Source: Takifugu bimaculatus (lineage: Eukaryota > Chordata > Actinopteri > Tetraodontiformes > Tetraodontidae). Taken from it: 64,000 bases of DNA. Positions 9,362 through 22,099 of this stretch are shown here, one piece after another. A program made the position numbers and the translations under genes. The stretch lies in assembly GCA_004026145.2 (NCBI GenBank), contig CP034992.1, positions 13,304,782 to 13,368,781 on the forward strand. Reading direction: 5' to 3'. The notes under the pieces were generated by a model. The model saw only the letters and a program-made list of their open reading frames with translations. It did not search any database and had not been told where the DNA came from. Each line of letters opens with the position of its first letter. Positions within the stretch are counted from its first letter, which is position 1.

Positions 9362-9476
9362 CGTCAAGAGAATGAGTGTTTTGGACTTCCTCAAAGACAA
9401 GTGGACTGATACGGAAACGGCCCAGCACAGTCAGCATCAGACTTGCATTGAGGCAGCTATTGAAAGGTTCGACAGA

Positions 9477-10682
9477 ATGAACACAGAGGCAATTATCTAC
9501 ACTTTACTAGAGGTTGTCATTGCTGTTTGCTGCTGTCTTGGTAATATGATGGTGGTTTTGGCACTGTGGTTGAGTAAAAGTATCAAACAGCCGACCTTCT
9601 GCCTCATTGTCTCTCTGGCTGTGGCGGACTTCATGGTTGGCTGTGTGGCCATACCACTTGCTGTGGTGGTGGATGGACACATGCAGACTTCATTCTACAT
9701 TTGTCTCTTCCAAAGCTGCGTGGTCATAACATTGACCCTGGTCTCAATTTTGTGTCTCATGGCTATTGCAGTGGACCGATTCCTCCGAGTTTACATCCCT
9801 CTCAGGTAAGATTTTTTAACTTGCTTTTCTCACAATGTAATTGTATTAATGACCCAATCCTTTGTAAATACAGTGCAATGTATTTCATGTGTTTTTCTTT
9901 GATGTGAACATACACCAATCATAGTTTTTTTCTATTTCACTGAGGTAAAATCAACTCACCACATGTCATTGTTTAACTAACAACAGCTATATTTTGATTT
10001 TATACCTATGTCAGCTTTTGCTGCTCTTCTTTTTAGGTACAAACGGACAGTAAAGCAGAAGCATTCTTGGCTTGTAGTGACAGGATGTTGGCTCATTGCC
10101 ATGCTGTTGAGTTTTATTCCAATGTTTGGCTGGTACAACCACGAAAACATGCCCAAATCGGCCAACTCTACTATTGTCTGCCGGTTTATAACGGTGATCC
10201 CCATGTCATACCTGGTTTATGTCAACTTTTTCTTATGCACTCTCCTCCCTCTGTTGGTGATGACCGTATTGTATGGAGCCATTTTCTGTACCATCCGAGG
10301 GAGCCTACGGGAGAAACCAGGCAACAAAGTAACAAATGAATCCCGGACTTACCTTCGGAAAGAGAAACAGCTTGCAGGATCGTTGTCTTTGGTCTTGGCT
10401 CTGTTTGTCATCTCTTGGCTCCCTCTTCATGTGATGAACTGCATCACTTATTTCGATAAGCCAGAAGCTGTGATTGACAAAGCCTTCTATGTGGGCATCC
10501 TGCTGTCCCATTTCAACTCTGCTGTAAACCCTGTTGTATATGCGTTCAAAGTAGAAAAAATCAAAAGAGCATACCTGGGCATCTGGAGATGGTTTATTAC
10601 ACGTGGTGATGATAATCAAGGACCCCAGATAATTCAGACGACAGAAAATAATTTAAGTAGTAATATGAATAATGGGGTTTAA
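9477..10682 (+). CDS. Adenosine A3-like receptor (class A GPCR)
   Basis: Two coding exons: to 9805 (CTCAG|gtaag) and 10037-10682 (tttttag|GTAC), joined in frame at IPLR/YKR, the intron position typical of adenosine receptors. Starting at the ATG 9477 gives 324 residues, close to human A1 and A3. An in-frame ATG at 9372 would add 35 residues without a signal peptide, so 9477 is preferred. Visible features: TM2 SLAVADFMVG, TM3 Cys in FYICLFQSC, ECL2 Cys in VCRFITV, TM6 FVISWLPLHVMNCI, TM7 GILLSHFNSAVNPVVYAFK with the ligand-contact His and NPxxY. SWLP rather than CWxP and LLSH-NS favour A3. The TM3 end is DRF, not DRY. It would sense extracellular adenosine and couple to G proteins at the plasma membrane. 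A1 subtype is the alternative. Confidence 0.85.
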
Positions 10683-11045
10683 ATGGTGGGGAGAAGCAAA
10701 ACTCTTCATTTCACTGTAAATAATGTTTATAATTATTGAAGAATTGCATTTGCGTTGTATGTGAATGTTCTGTCTTAAGTTCTTCAAATTTAAGAACTTC
10801 TTTCCGCTCAATATTTTTCAGGTTAGTAGTAAAGGTTGTAAATTTATTTTCAGTTTTTTTTGGAAAATTCATAAATGCAACATTGAAATTACTAATAATA
10901 ACTTTAAATGTTTTTGATCTTTATGCTCAGCAAGGATAAAGTTTTTTCTGCCAGTGTTTCTGTTATGTATTACTGTTGAGAACATGGATGCTGTACAGTT
11001 TTTATACCATTGATGTTTATAATCGTTCAGTATAGAAGATTAAAG
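10683..11045 (+). other. Probable 3' UTR of the adenosine receptor
   Basis: AT-rich sequence following the TAA. An ATTAAA hexamer at about 11039-11044 could serve for cleavage and polyadenylation; no canonical AATAAA is nearer. The boundary is inferred. Confidence 0.4.
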
Positions 11046-12737
11046 AGATTAACCTTTTGTTTTACTTTAATTCCTTGTGCAGACAACTTTGACTTTAGTT
11101 TTGTTTTATGAACATTTAATTGTAAAGTTTTTACAATGCCGTAGTCATCCTTACATCCTTCCATCTGAGCTGAGTGCTGGTGCCGCAGTTATCACCATCA
11201 CCTCACATGAAGAAGGTTCTAGATGCATGTTGAGCGCATGTTCTTACCCCGTCTGGGTTCTTTCCAGATACCCCAGCTTCCACCCAGAGACAAAAAGACT
11301 TGCATTTGGGGAATTGGTGAAGTCGCTACTCTAAATTGACACTAGGTTGGTGGTGTGTCTTTACATGTTCACCCTGCTATTCTAACTTTAGACTTATTAT
11401 TTTTCCCCTAGCAAACGCTGCACCATTCACTGCAAAGCCCAGCTATTGAGCAAGAAGCCACAGAAGAGCTTAGGTCTCATCCTTTCTCAGTGACTGTGAT
11501 GGTGGGGTTTGGGGAAGTGGTGAACCACAAAATATGTCACTTGAAAACAGGCTCACATTTATTGCTGATATCTTATGGCATCATTTGTCCCAGGTTGTAG
11601 CATTTCTGTAAATGTTACACAAATGCACCTTTATAATTATTCAACGGTTGCTTTAAGGTAGAATACATTGTTTTTTTCTGTAATGCAGTCTTGCTTTCGG
11701 TTAAAGTTGCCATATATTTCTGTTCCTCTTTCATAACTGGGAATGAAAACTGTCTCTGACAGGACATCAAGTCATCCTATGGCTTACAAAGCTCTGTGCA
11801 GCCCACTCTTCATATATGAACAGCTCACGGTTTTCTTTAGCACATCCCAAAGATCCTCAGTGGAGCTGGGTCTTTATACACACCATATGAGTGTGACAGA
11901 TTGAGTTATAAAGAGCCTTATACACAGCCTTAACATGCTCCTGATTCTTCGTCTTGTGCTGAATAGAGGCATCCTTTTTCCAATCATTGATCGTGTTGAT
12001 GCAAAGCTGCTCACCACAGCAAAAGAAAGGGAATTGTATTCAAAACACACTTTGTTTGCTTGCTAAAACAAAGTTTACACTTTATTTTGATAATTAGTTT
12101 AGATTTGACTGCCAATCACATGCACAAAATGCAAAGTAAAGATATTTTTTACTCTCTCTATTATGATGTTATGTATATCATAATATATTTGAGTGGAAAA
12201 AATTAAAAGACGTTTTTAATCTATCGACCATCGTGTAATTGTAGTTCAATCGCTGCAAATTACAAACAACACTGTCCAACATCAGAACCTTCTGGATGGG
12301 CAATGGTGAAGAAAGAACCCGCCACACTACCTCTGATTCTCTTGGTGAGTTTCCTCCTGTGGTTAATCGAATGTTAATTGATTGAATGTAGGACTTATAT
12401 GGGCTGATGCTAGCTCAATAATTAGGGAAACGTTTAATTTTAATCTTAACTAATATTATTGTACGAGATTGATTTATTCTAGACGTATTCTGAGATTGTT
12501 TTTCCTTATTGCTTTCATTGTAAAACTTAATGAAAGCTGTTTTTTTTCTGGGATTTAACATCAGCATAGTTAGCAGGGCTTGGTCACTGGCTTTTACTAC
12601 CCAGTGTCATGCTTTTTTTTATGTAAATAAAGAACACACCTTTTTATTTGTCTTAAAATAGACAGTCCGAGAGGTCACACAAAGTTGTAACTTTAGCTAC
12701 ACCTATTTTATTTTTTCATGTATACTTGTAAGGTAGG
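11046..12737. other. Intergenic; includes an old fish interspersed repeat
   Basis: Between about 11220 and 11375 the sequence GCATGTTCTTACCCCGTCTG, GGTTCTTTCCAGATACCCCA, AAAGACTTGCATTTGGGG and TCGCTACTCTAAATTGACA matches, with decay, a dispersed fish repeat whose consensus reads like 'catgttctccccgtgtctgcgtgggttctctccgggta...aattggtgattctaaattg'. I cannot name the family. The rest shows no coding sequence or RNA gene. Confidence 0.4.
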
Positions 12738-12738
12738 A

Positions 12739-12843
<105 letters not shown>

Positions 12844-12998
12844 CATCATAATCATCATGCCAGATGCTTTATATATATATTTAAGATACAAGAAAGCTAA
12901 ACTCATGTCAGAGTAGTGACAATTTACTTCCACAAGATGGCACTACAGTCACCACGTCACTCTTGGCTGTGCGTGTCATTCCATGCATACATTGTACC

Positions 12999-13335
12999 TC
13001 TCAAGGAAGGTAATAGACTGTATAGTTATCATCTGAGTAGGATCCAAGCCATCCCACAAACTATACAACCTACTACCTCACCTTGCTAGGCTCAACTTCA
13101 GCCATCTCTTTATACCCTGAATAGCAAAGATTTACATTCCAAACTTGGGTAAATGTTGCAACAAACCAGTAACAGTCCACATTTTTGCTTAATCTGTGGA
13201 GCTCACCATGGATGTCCTGCCTTTGACATTGCAGTGGGTCTGTCTGTCTCCTTAGGAAAGACAGTAGACTGTATAGTTATCTCAGAGGGAGGACTTAAAC
13301 CCCACAACTATTCAATCTACTACCTCAGCCTTAAG
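12999..13335. repeat. Two diverged copies of an unnamed repeat
   Basis: A block containing TAGACTGTATAGTTAT, then a C-rich CCC-ACAACTAT stretch and CTACTACCTCA, occurs near 12999-13090 and again near 13251-13335 in the same orientation. The copies are clearly related but diverged. Neither is coding, and I do not recognise the family. Confidence 0.6.
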
Positions 13336-13686
13336 GACAGAAACTGTACAGAAGTCTTGTCTGGTCTTGTACTATGGAAGAAAAAAAATAAAGATAGAGT
13401 GAATAACTTAATGTCATATATCACATCACACCGTATAACTTTAGAAGTAAAATGTTTTCATGTAGTCACATAATTTTCTTTACCGAGGCATTACTGCTGT
13501 GAATTTTAATGGATGTGAATGAATGTGTGGAATATAGCATATATTCTTGAACTGATACCTGTAAAAATGTGTCTTAATTCCTTGCATATTAAAGCCAATG
13601 GACACATCTGTGAATGTGGACTAAATAATTTGTACAATCCAGAGAAAATTTCCCCACATATTGTGACCTTCACTTGTGTTGTATAC

Positions 13687-13727
<41 letters not shown>

Positions 13728-13759
13728 TGTGCGTGCGTGCGTGCGTGCGTGCGTGTGTA
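13687..13759. repeat. (GT)n/(GTGC)n microsatellite
   Basis: GT repeats pass into GTGC repeats (TGCGTGCGTGCG). Alternating purine-pyrimidine tracts like this can adopt Z-DNA. Confidence 0.95.
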
Positions 13760-16569
13760 TAAAACCACTTGATTGCGACCTCTGAAAGATCAAATGTAAA
13801 AGTCCCTCCACAATCTAGAACATCATCTACATTTCCTGAAAATTTCATGAGTTTATTTGCTTAAAACAAACACACAGTCTGTCACATAAAATGTATGTAC
13901 TATACCAATTAAAACTGTTTATTGAAGGAAATCTTAGTCAAGAATTTGTTTGCCAAGTTTTAGTTGGACTGCATATTGTGTTTTGTTGCCTGAATTCCCA
14001 AAAGTTGGAAATGGTTAAAGCAACTTGATAGAGGTCTTTTCCTGACTTGGTCTTTTTACCTCAAAAGCAACCAAAAGATAAAAAGATAAAGTCCATATTG
14101 AAACCAGTTTATGGAGTCAACATTTGTTTCCAACCTGCTTAGATTTTGGCAGGTATATTTTTGTGGAACTCTATGGATTGTTCTAAAAGAGGAGCTGAAG
14201 GGTTGACTTCAGAAAATTGCCCTTTTTGCTTAGTGTGAAGGCCACTTCAAGTCCATTGAAAAAGGAGCTTGTTTACTGTGCCAGCTGGAGTCTGGCACAC
14301 AAGTTGGGTATGTCTGGGCCCCAACAGAGCCATACTTTGGCTGTCCGGAATGATCCCAGACAGTTATGACAGACAACTGTTAAACCAATGTAAAGGCTGG
14401 TACACTTTGCATAAATTAGTATGTGAACACTGGTCAGGGGGGGAAGTTCATTAACATTCTAAATTCCTCTTTGTCCTAATTAATATGAACAGTGATTGAA
14501 ATGTTTTGGCAGGCTGCACGACTGTGTTGGCTGGGCCATTATGAAAGGCGCAGGGGCATCAGAGAGAACAAGTCCTTAATTGAGCTGTTGAATTAATTAG
14601 ATGAATTAGATTGATAAATGGTATCAAACTCCACTGACTGTCTGACTGATGAAAATGATAGAAGGAAACACGAATTAAAATCTTTGTGTATTTAAACACA
14701 AAGGGTTTTTTGTGTATGTTTGTGGTCTAATGTCTGGGTTTACTAGCACAATTTAAATCACAGCATACAGTAACATATTAAGAATTACCAGGCAAAAATA
14801 GGTTGCCTTTTAAAGTAAGTTTTTTTTTTGTTTTTAAAAGCAAATATAATACAAGACAAAGTTGAGGGTGAGTGATAAGATGTTGCAGACAGATGATGAA
14901 GTTAAGAGCTGGTTGATTTGTTTGGTTGCATTCTTACCTCTGCGTACTATAGAATAGTGTGTGAACTTTTTAATCAAGAGCTCTAATAAACGCTCATTAG
15001 CGCCACCATTGCATGTAGGTCCCGGAAATGCCAGTAATGGTGTGACCGTGGCAATTCTCAGGCTGTCGATAGGAAAATGGCTGCTCTGTAGCAGCATATG
15101 AATAGAAAATAGTGCATTAAATCCACAATCTTCAGCAGACATTAACTCGATGCAAAAACAATAAAAACACCGCCGGCCCAGTCATTCTCTGTTGCCTCAT
15201 AGAGGCAGCTTGTCTTATAATAGTGAACACCTCCTTTAAATGTGTTGAAAACACGCAGAGAATTAAGTAGAAGTATAAAAAAAAAACAGTTACAAGTTGG
15301 CATTGGTCCATGATGATCGGTGGAGTATGAGGCATGACTGTGAGGGAGAAGACGTATGTTCTCGTATTCGTCCCTTTCCAAAATGTGGTGCCAAGAAAAG
15401 GGCATTGTCTGCGTGCCAGGCTGAGTCTCAATGAGACAAAAAAGGGGGTGGGGGATGATGTTGCGGTTGCAGCATGGCAGAACCCACAGCCGAAAGGGGG
15501 AGGAGAGCATTGGCAGCAGCGCCATAAGAAGGTGCCGTGTCAGAGAGAGGGTATGTGATACCACACGATCAAGTACGGAGGTAGCATACATACATGGTGC
15601 TGGCACTCATTCGTTAGCAGGACACCCAGGACCATGTACAGATATTGTCCACATGCTGGTGCACATCTCTTATGAACCCGGCCAATGTAATCTGATCATT
15701 TGTGATTAATCCCATTAAACAAACTGGTATGCCAGACTGTTGCTTTCTGCTTCATATATGTTTTAGCCACAGTGCAGTGGCTGTTCCTGGTGTCCAGACT
15801 GCATCTGAAAAAGGATTAGCTCATACATTATTGTTTGTTTTGGTGAAAGTTTGATATAAGTGTAGTTAGTTGTCACTTGCTCTCCATTGTCTGGGAAGCA
15901 TATAATATTAATATAATATTCCATATAGGGTAAACCTGATGTTACTACTCTTCCAGGTGTTATTTTTCTTGGATTTGGCATTACCGGTAGTTAATGTAAA
16001 ATGGATCAGTCAGGTTAGATCCTGCTTACAGACCATGAATATTGGAGTTGTAAGTCAACAGGAAGAGTTAGAGGAAGAATCCAGCATGACTTTGACAAAA
16101 CAAACAAACTTTGATCCTGGTAAACTCACGGCATCATTCAAATGGGGAGGAGAGAAATAAAAGTTGAAGATATGGTTGAACAAACATGACATCAAGAACA
16201 AGAGAAATGTAGGAAGAAAAATACATTTTTACTTCCTGTCTGCACCTTCACGTGGGTCATAATCATTGGCATTTGTGAAAATACTTTTCTTAACACGACT
16301 TTCTCATTTTCAGCAAAGGACTTGGTTCTCTGCTGTTTTCATGTAAATATTAAGTTTTTTTAATGATAAAGTAAACAAAGATTAATATTATGTTAATATA
16401 AACCCTTCGGTTTTACATACAAACCCTTTCAGAGTTCTGTTCTTACAGAATGATTATTTAACACAATTCTAACTACTTTATAACATTTTGCTTCCTAAAT
16501 TCTTCAGACATTCAAGCACAGAATCCTTAAACTAGTATCCTTTGAGATATTTGCTGTTGTTTAGCATGT
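13760..16569. other. Intergenic, no gene seen
   Basis: AT-rich DNA. Open frames here (for example around 15142-15606 on the - strand) lack family motifs, flanking splice signals or repeated domains. No RNA gene was recognised. Confidence 0.4.
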
Positions 16570-16570
16570 G

Positions 16571-16577
16571 CACGTGC

Positions 16578-16615
<38 letters not shown>
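16571..16615. repeat. (CA)n microsatellite
   Basis: GCACGTGCACACG leads into about 20 CA units. Confidence 0.95.
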
Positions 16616-16617
<2 letters not shown>

Positions 16618-19600
16618 CAGTCACTTGTTACCAACTAACTGTGTGTGAACCGTTGTGGATTTTTATTTTTGCATTATTTGCTATCACACAAAATCTGAAG
16701 TGCCATTTGCCGTGGTAATGCTCAAAACAAAATCAAACTGACAAAATGTTCAGCAGATTTAGTTCTGTTCATTCCAAAAACAAAGAAGACCTCTGCACAG
16801 TGTTGCAGGTGGCTTTTCAAGGTGTAAAAGAACAATGGAAATGGATAAAGGGAAAATGCGCAAAAGACTATGGAGGTCCGAACAAAGGCAGAATCAAAAC
16901 AGAAATACCTGGAGATGACTTTTTTGGGTACAGGACAGGCTAAGGATTCGCCCATGGAAAAAGAAGTTTACAAAAAAAAGAAAGAAAAAAAAACAGTTTA
17001 ACTTCTCTCTATTTTGCGAGCAGGAGAAAGTCTGAGGAGTGCATACCCACTAGCAACCCCACTCAAAAGGGCTGGGGCTTTGAGGAGTTTTTGGGCCATG
17101 CCTTTCTCTTTCCCTGCCCACTTCTGCCCCACTGCCAAGAGCGAAAGACAGTGGTGAAAAGTGAAGCAGGAAAATAGATCACAAAGTCACACACTTGCAT
17201 GTACAGAAAACACCTGGAATTTGCACGAGTGGCGTCTGAAGCTAAAATCCAATGCAAAATCCCGGAGCCCGCTGATGGAGCAGTCACATGAACTGTAGCT
17301 AATACGTCAACAAATGAATGTCTCACAGGAATATGAATTAAAACGCAGAGAGAGGAATAAGCTGAAGAAACAGAAGTCAGTACTTACGTGCTGGCCTGTA
17401 GCACAGAAGTTATGACAAGTTGGCCAGATTTTTTTGTTCCAGTGCTTTCTGAAGCATTTCAGAATAAATAGGTTTAGGGATTTTCTTAGAGCCGTACAGC
17501 AAAACCTTTGTCAGCATTTGGCAGCGTTCCCAGGTAGTGCATGTCGCTCAGTTCCCATTTCAAGCAGCCACCCTGCACGTCTTTAGTAGTTCGGCATCTG
17601 CCTGTGCTTTTATGTGAATTTACAGCCGGTAACTGCCGACCTTCTCATTTAAAAGATTGTACTACTGAGTGTATGTGTTTGCTGTTGGCATCACAGTGTG
17701 TATTTTTATTGACAAAATATGTCACTGTGTTCAAAAAAGAGGAGCTGTCACTGAAAGAGGGATATCCAATTGTATTTCCTGTGGATCATAACAATTACAT
17801 AAACAAACAAACAAAAAGAAATAAGGGGGAAAATACCCATCTGTTAGATTCCATTGTCTTAAATTTCCTAAATGTGCGGGTGCCACAGGCGCTCATTAGA
17901 ATCTCTCCTCAGGCAGTAGCCAAGACAGCTTCCAATATGACGTCACACTTCATTTTTTTCATTTATTCTTTATCCTCTCCCTCCCCATGCTGTCTTTTTA
18001 GGTCACTTGCTTGGTGAATTTCCTTGAAGGATTTGCTTTTAAACAGACTAGAAGTCACAAATCACTGTGCTGAAAACCCAGCTAGAACGATGGGCAAGAC
18101 GCTGCACATTCCTCGTCTCAAAATCTTAACTCTCTTTCCCTTTTCCTCCTCTCCAACACTGAGCTTGTAAAAGTTTCAGCTGCAAGGGGTTTGGGCCAGC
18201 CTCTATTGGCACTGTTTCAAAAGTGCACTGCCTGTTTCCGAAAAAACGGAGGGGACAGGTCTCCGCAGGGAGTGCTGCCTCCATGCACTTTTTACCACCG
18301 CCCTTCTGTCTCGCTCTCTCTCTGTTTGGGATTCAGAGCAGTGACTGCTCTTTTACTCTTGTTCGACAAGCTCAGTTGTCTCTTCAGAGGCTTGTGACAT
18401 AATGAGGATTAATCCTGCAAAGACTGGCCCAAAGCAGAGGAAACACTAGCTGCTAGACTGTTTCCTGACACTCTATATTGTCCTTCATTTCAGATCTTAC
18501 CAGACATAACATTCTTAGCTTAGACCCCTAGCTCCGTGATGCTGCCTCACTTAATCTGGAAAACCAATTTGTACTTTCATTATGTTTGCATCTTTTGGCA
18601 TGTATGCAGATGGCATCATCAGTAGTCTTTATGTCTAAATACACTCTGCTTGCCAGCATAGGCATAAAAGATAATATAAATTCAATATTTTAGTAATATA
18701 GTGTTTCTAAATCTCTTCCCAAATTCACTAATAAACCTTTTTGTGTTCAAGCACTGCTACTGTACAAAAAGGTATTTTTAAGTACTTAAACCAGCCAAAT
18801 TTTTTAAAAAAAACAATGAAACAGCCACACACGAGTGATAGGGCTACATTTGTCAGAGACTTAATGAAGACTTAATGAAGAATTTTTCAGGTTTGAATTT
18901 GTTTTATCTTGTCACAGATATTTCCTGTTGCTACACTAAGAGTTGGAAGCAAAAATGTTTTTCAGAAATCCTAAATTTCTAAAATTCTATTCAGCCATAT
19001 GTAATCTTTTGCAGCATTTTTTAAATTGAAGTATTGAGTTCCATGTACGACTCTCAGGCAAAGATTATTTACCAAGTACCAAGAAGTGACGTTATTAAAT
19101 ACTGTACTGAACGCTGAATATTGTACATTCCACCATTTTATCTTTTGCTCCTGAATTGAATCTTTCCAGTTTCATTAATGGACAAGACCTCCTGTCATTG
19201 TCTTCTTGTCTTTGTCCTCAGCTTCCATGGTCAGTTTCCCCTTGGGGAAATTTTATTTATCCCACACCTTCCTGTATTGCTTTCATTGTTTGTTCTTCCT
19301 GAGAAGTAAGAGCTGATGATAAACCTGGTTTTATGGTGCCACTGAGTTTGCACCCTTGTCAACTTGCCGTTGCACCAATGTACACAGTGGTGAACTGAAA
19401 CATCATTGTTGCTTTTGTCTACCGTGGTGCTCTGTGGGAGAAAGCACAGGTGACATGAAAATGAAGCTAAAATATGATGTGTGATGAGAACCTTTGGTAG
19501 TTCCTGTCTTTTTAAGATCTCGATGGCTTCTCCATTGCTCCCTTGAGGTTGCTGGCCTTTCTTAGGCCAACTGCCAACTGCCTTGTTACTGTCAAGCCTA

Positions 19601-20197
19601 TGCTGAAATGCCAGCAAATCTACAGTCTACACCCTATTCAGCAGCTCAGCAGAGTGCAAGCAGCACAGACTAATAATGTGCCTTTTTGCAGCTACAATCA
19701 CTCTTGATTTTTACTAGTTTTTGTATAGTTTTGTTTTTCACTTCAACTTTTCTGTTTGACTCCCCCGATTTAATCATAGACTTAATTCAGAAATAATCAG
19801 TTTGACATGACATTGTAAAAAATTGTTTCTAATTAAACACATTGTATGTACTTTATGGTTCATTTGGGGATATTTATTTTAGTCTAAATTTCCGTTTTGT
19901 TACAGTTCCTCCATTTGCCCCCTGGAGCCAGCTGTTCCTGTCACGTCTCTGGCAACACAGCGGCACCTGGCGGCCAACTGTGGAAATTACTTGAAAAACT
20001 TGCTCCTCGGTCTTCTGTCTCAATATATAAACGACTTTTATTGTAAATGGCTAAATGATTGCATGTTTGAAAGGTCAACCCAAAATATTTCATTGTCACT
20101 TTAACCTGCTCCACCATATGGTACGGCAAAATCACTCCTGAGTATTATCATAAGATTTGAAAGTCCACTGTAATTTTTAAAGGTAAACTTTATACAT
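16616..20197. other. Intergenic, no gene seen
   Basis: No coding sequence is supported. The longest frame (17541-18017, +) has no recognisable motif. A purine-rich stretch with AAAGAAAGAAAAAA lies near 16975. Confidence 0.4.
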
Positions 20198-20478
20198 TTA
20201 TATATATACATATATATACATACACACACACACACACGTATATGTATATATGTGTGTGTGTGTGTGTGTGTACGTACGTACGTACGTATGTACGTACATA
20301 AAAACGTACATACGTATATACATACATACACACACACATATATATATACACACACACACACATGCATACATACACACACACACACACATACATACATACA
20401 TACATACATACATACATACATACATACATACATACATACATACATACATACATACATACATACATACACACACACACA
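20198..20478. repeat. Compound TA/CA/ACGT/CATA microsatellite
   Basis: A 280-bp cluster: TATATACA, (CA)n, (GT)n, GTACGTACGTACGTACGT (near 20270-20290), further (CA)n, then about 20 tandem CATA units to 20467. Six-frame translation gives Tyr-Val-Cys and Thr-His-Ile artefacts on both strands. Confidence 0.95.
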
Positions 20479-22058
20479 CTTTTCTCTTTTTTTTGATGAG
20501 CCTGGGGACTCGATATTAGCTGGAGTACAACCCTGACCCTAGTTCACTTCTAAGGCAATGAAAAGGCAGACGAATCTGCAAGGAGGAGGATAATGACCCA
20601 TTCCATATTCCTGATCCAAGCTTTACGCCCCCTGATGCTGCAAAGACACCATTACCTATTCAAAACTATCCTCAATGACAATTCACAGTGATGACCATGT
20701 ATTCTGACCATGAGGACTTCCTTGCCATGCTACATTTCTTGGGTGCTTTTACCTTTCCAGGCATAGAGGACTACTGACATTTACTCTCGTTTTAAGATGG
20801 TTGCTAATATTATCCAAGGAAACATTTTTAATTGTTTTTGCCAGTTTAGTGCCAGTCTGCAAGTCCCCAAGATCCTCACAAACAAAACCAGATGTGCAGA
20901 TGTGACAACTGCGGGCACTTCTCTGCTACAAGTGTGCAACTTCGGACCAATGGGTGTGTCCAGATGGAAGTGCCAGAAATGCACGGTTTCTCATTGTTTT
21001 GAATGTAAACCAATACTTTGTGGCATACAAGCATAAATGAAAATGGATCTAATGGCTGAAAACAGTTTCACAACCAGAAAGCTGAGCAACTTGTATTGTA
21101 TGTATGTACACAATAGTCCACTATTTTTAAGTTTGTCTAGATTTCTTTCTTTTTGGATGCATTGGTTATTTTTTTAGTACTGTATAGTCAATTTAGAAAG
21201 TATGCTTTAATTTTCATGTTAATACAGTATATTCATATTCAAGTTAGTTATGCTTGCATAGAAATGTCTTTTATTTTGGTTATATGCAATGCATATTTCT
21301 AAAAAAAAATAATAATGGAGTTTTACCATATAGTGACACATCAGCTATTTTGTAATAAGAAATGTTTAAAAAAACATCAACACAACATTGATTGTTTTTA
21401 TTTTTTGTGCCTCAAGTAAATTAAATTCTAATCACAATTCTAAAATGCTAATCACAATAGAAGACTGCTTTTGTTGTTGTTAAGGACTTAAAAGGGTCAA
21501 AAGCGTAAATTAATCTAATACTGTGGCAGTAAATTGCTACGTATCACAAGTTATGCTTACAAAACTCTGTTTTATTGACTATTTGCTGTATGGAAGGTTC
21601 ATAGTTATTATCAAACCAAATCAACAATCAATTATTTTACTCTTGAAATCTCCACCTACATCATTAGTGTTACGATTCAAGCCCAATAAATAACTGTGGC
21701 TACATAAGTGAATAAACGTCTATACTCTTGCACAGATTTTGCAGAAATGTTTTGAAATACATCCAGATGGTCAGTATCTGATTAGTGTAAATCCCATTGA
21801 AGAGTCGAGCGTCCTGGATGTTGGGTGCTCACAGGAGAACCTGTTACTTTTAAAATCCTCTTAGATGTCAGGCCATGTGACCCCCCACACCAGGATGTGA
21901 AGCTTTTGGACATTCACATGCTCTCTGGGTTCAGACATGCTTCTGTCTCCATACCTGGTTAATTTTAAACTTTCAAGTGTGCACATGTATTAGAGCGGTC
22001 TGCTTCACATTTGCATAGAAAGACCAACATCTGAATGTAACATCTTCTTACTTTAGCC
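20479..22058. other. Intergenic upstream of tulp1
   Basis: A Cys-rich frame at 20797-21036 contains CQKCTVSHCFECK but no clear family match. The stretch from 21700 to 22058 would contain the tulp1 promoter and 5' UTR; no TATA box or CpG-rich block was seen. Confidence 0.35.
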
Positions 22059-22099
22059 ATGTCCCTTCAGGGAAGAAAAGAAGCATGGGCTGAGGACAG
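22059..22099 (+). CDS. tulp1: tulp1 exon 1 (predicted start)
   Basis: ATG at 22059 in CTTTAGCCATGTCC gives MSLQGRKEAWAED, then AG|gtatgt (phase 2). The peptide resembles the start of human TULP1 in the R-E-x-W-A-x-D segment. It joins in frame with the next candidate exon. The identification depends on this short similarity and on the phase. Confidence 0.6.

Noticed and set aside
9372..9476. Upstream ATG adding 35 residues to the adenosine receptor
   Set aside because: The extension is polar, not a signal peptide, and makes the protein longer than family members. The ATG at 9477 gives the usual length, though the upstream one cannot be excluded.
15142..15606. 154-codon open frame on the - strand
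   Set aside because: No family features; overlaps other unsupported frames on both strands.
17541..18017. 158-codon open frame on the + strand
   Set aside because: No domain, irregular composition and no neighbouring exons; expected by chance in 64 kb.
20797..21036. Cys-rich frame with CQKCTVSHCFECK, considered as a piggyBac-type C-terminus
   Set aside because: The Cys spacing does not match the family and no other transposase block or terminal repeat was found nearby.
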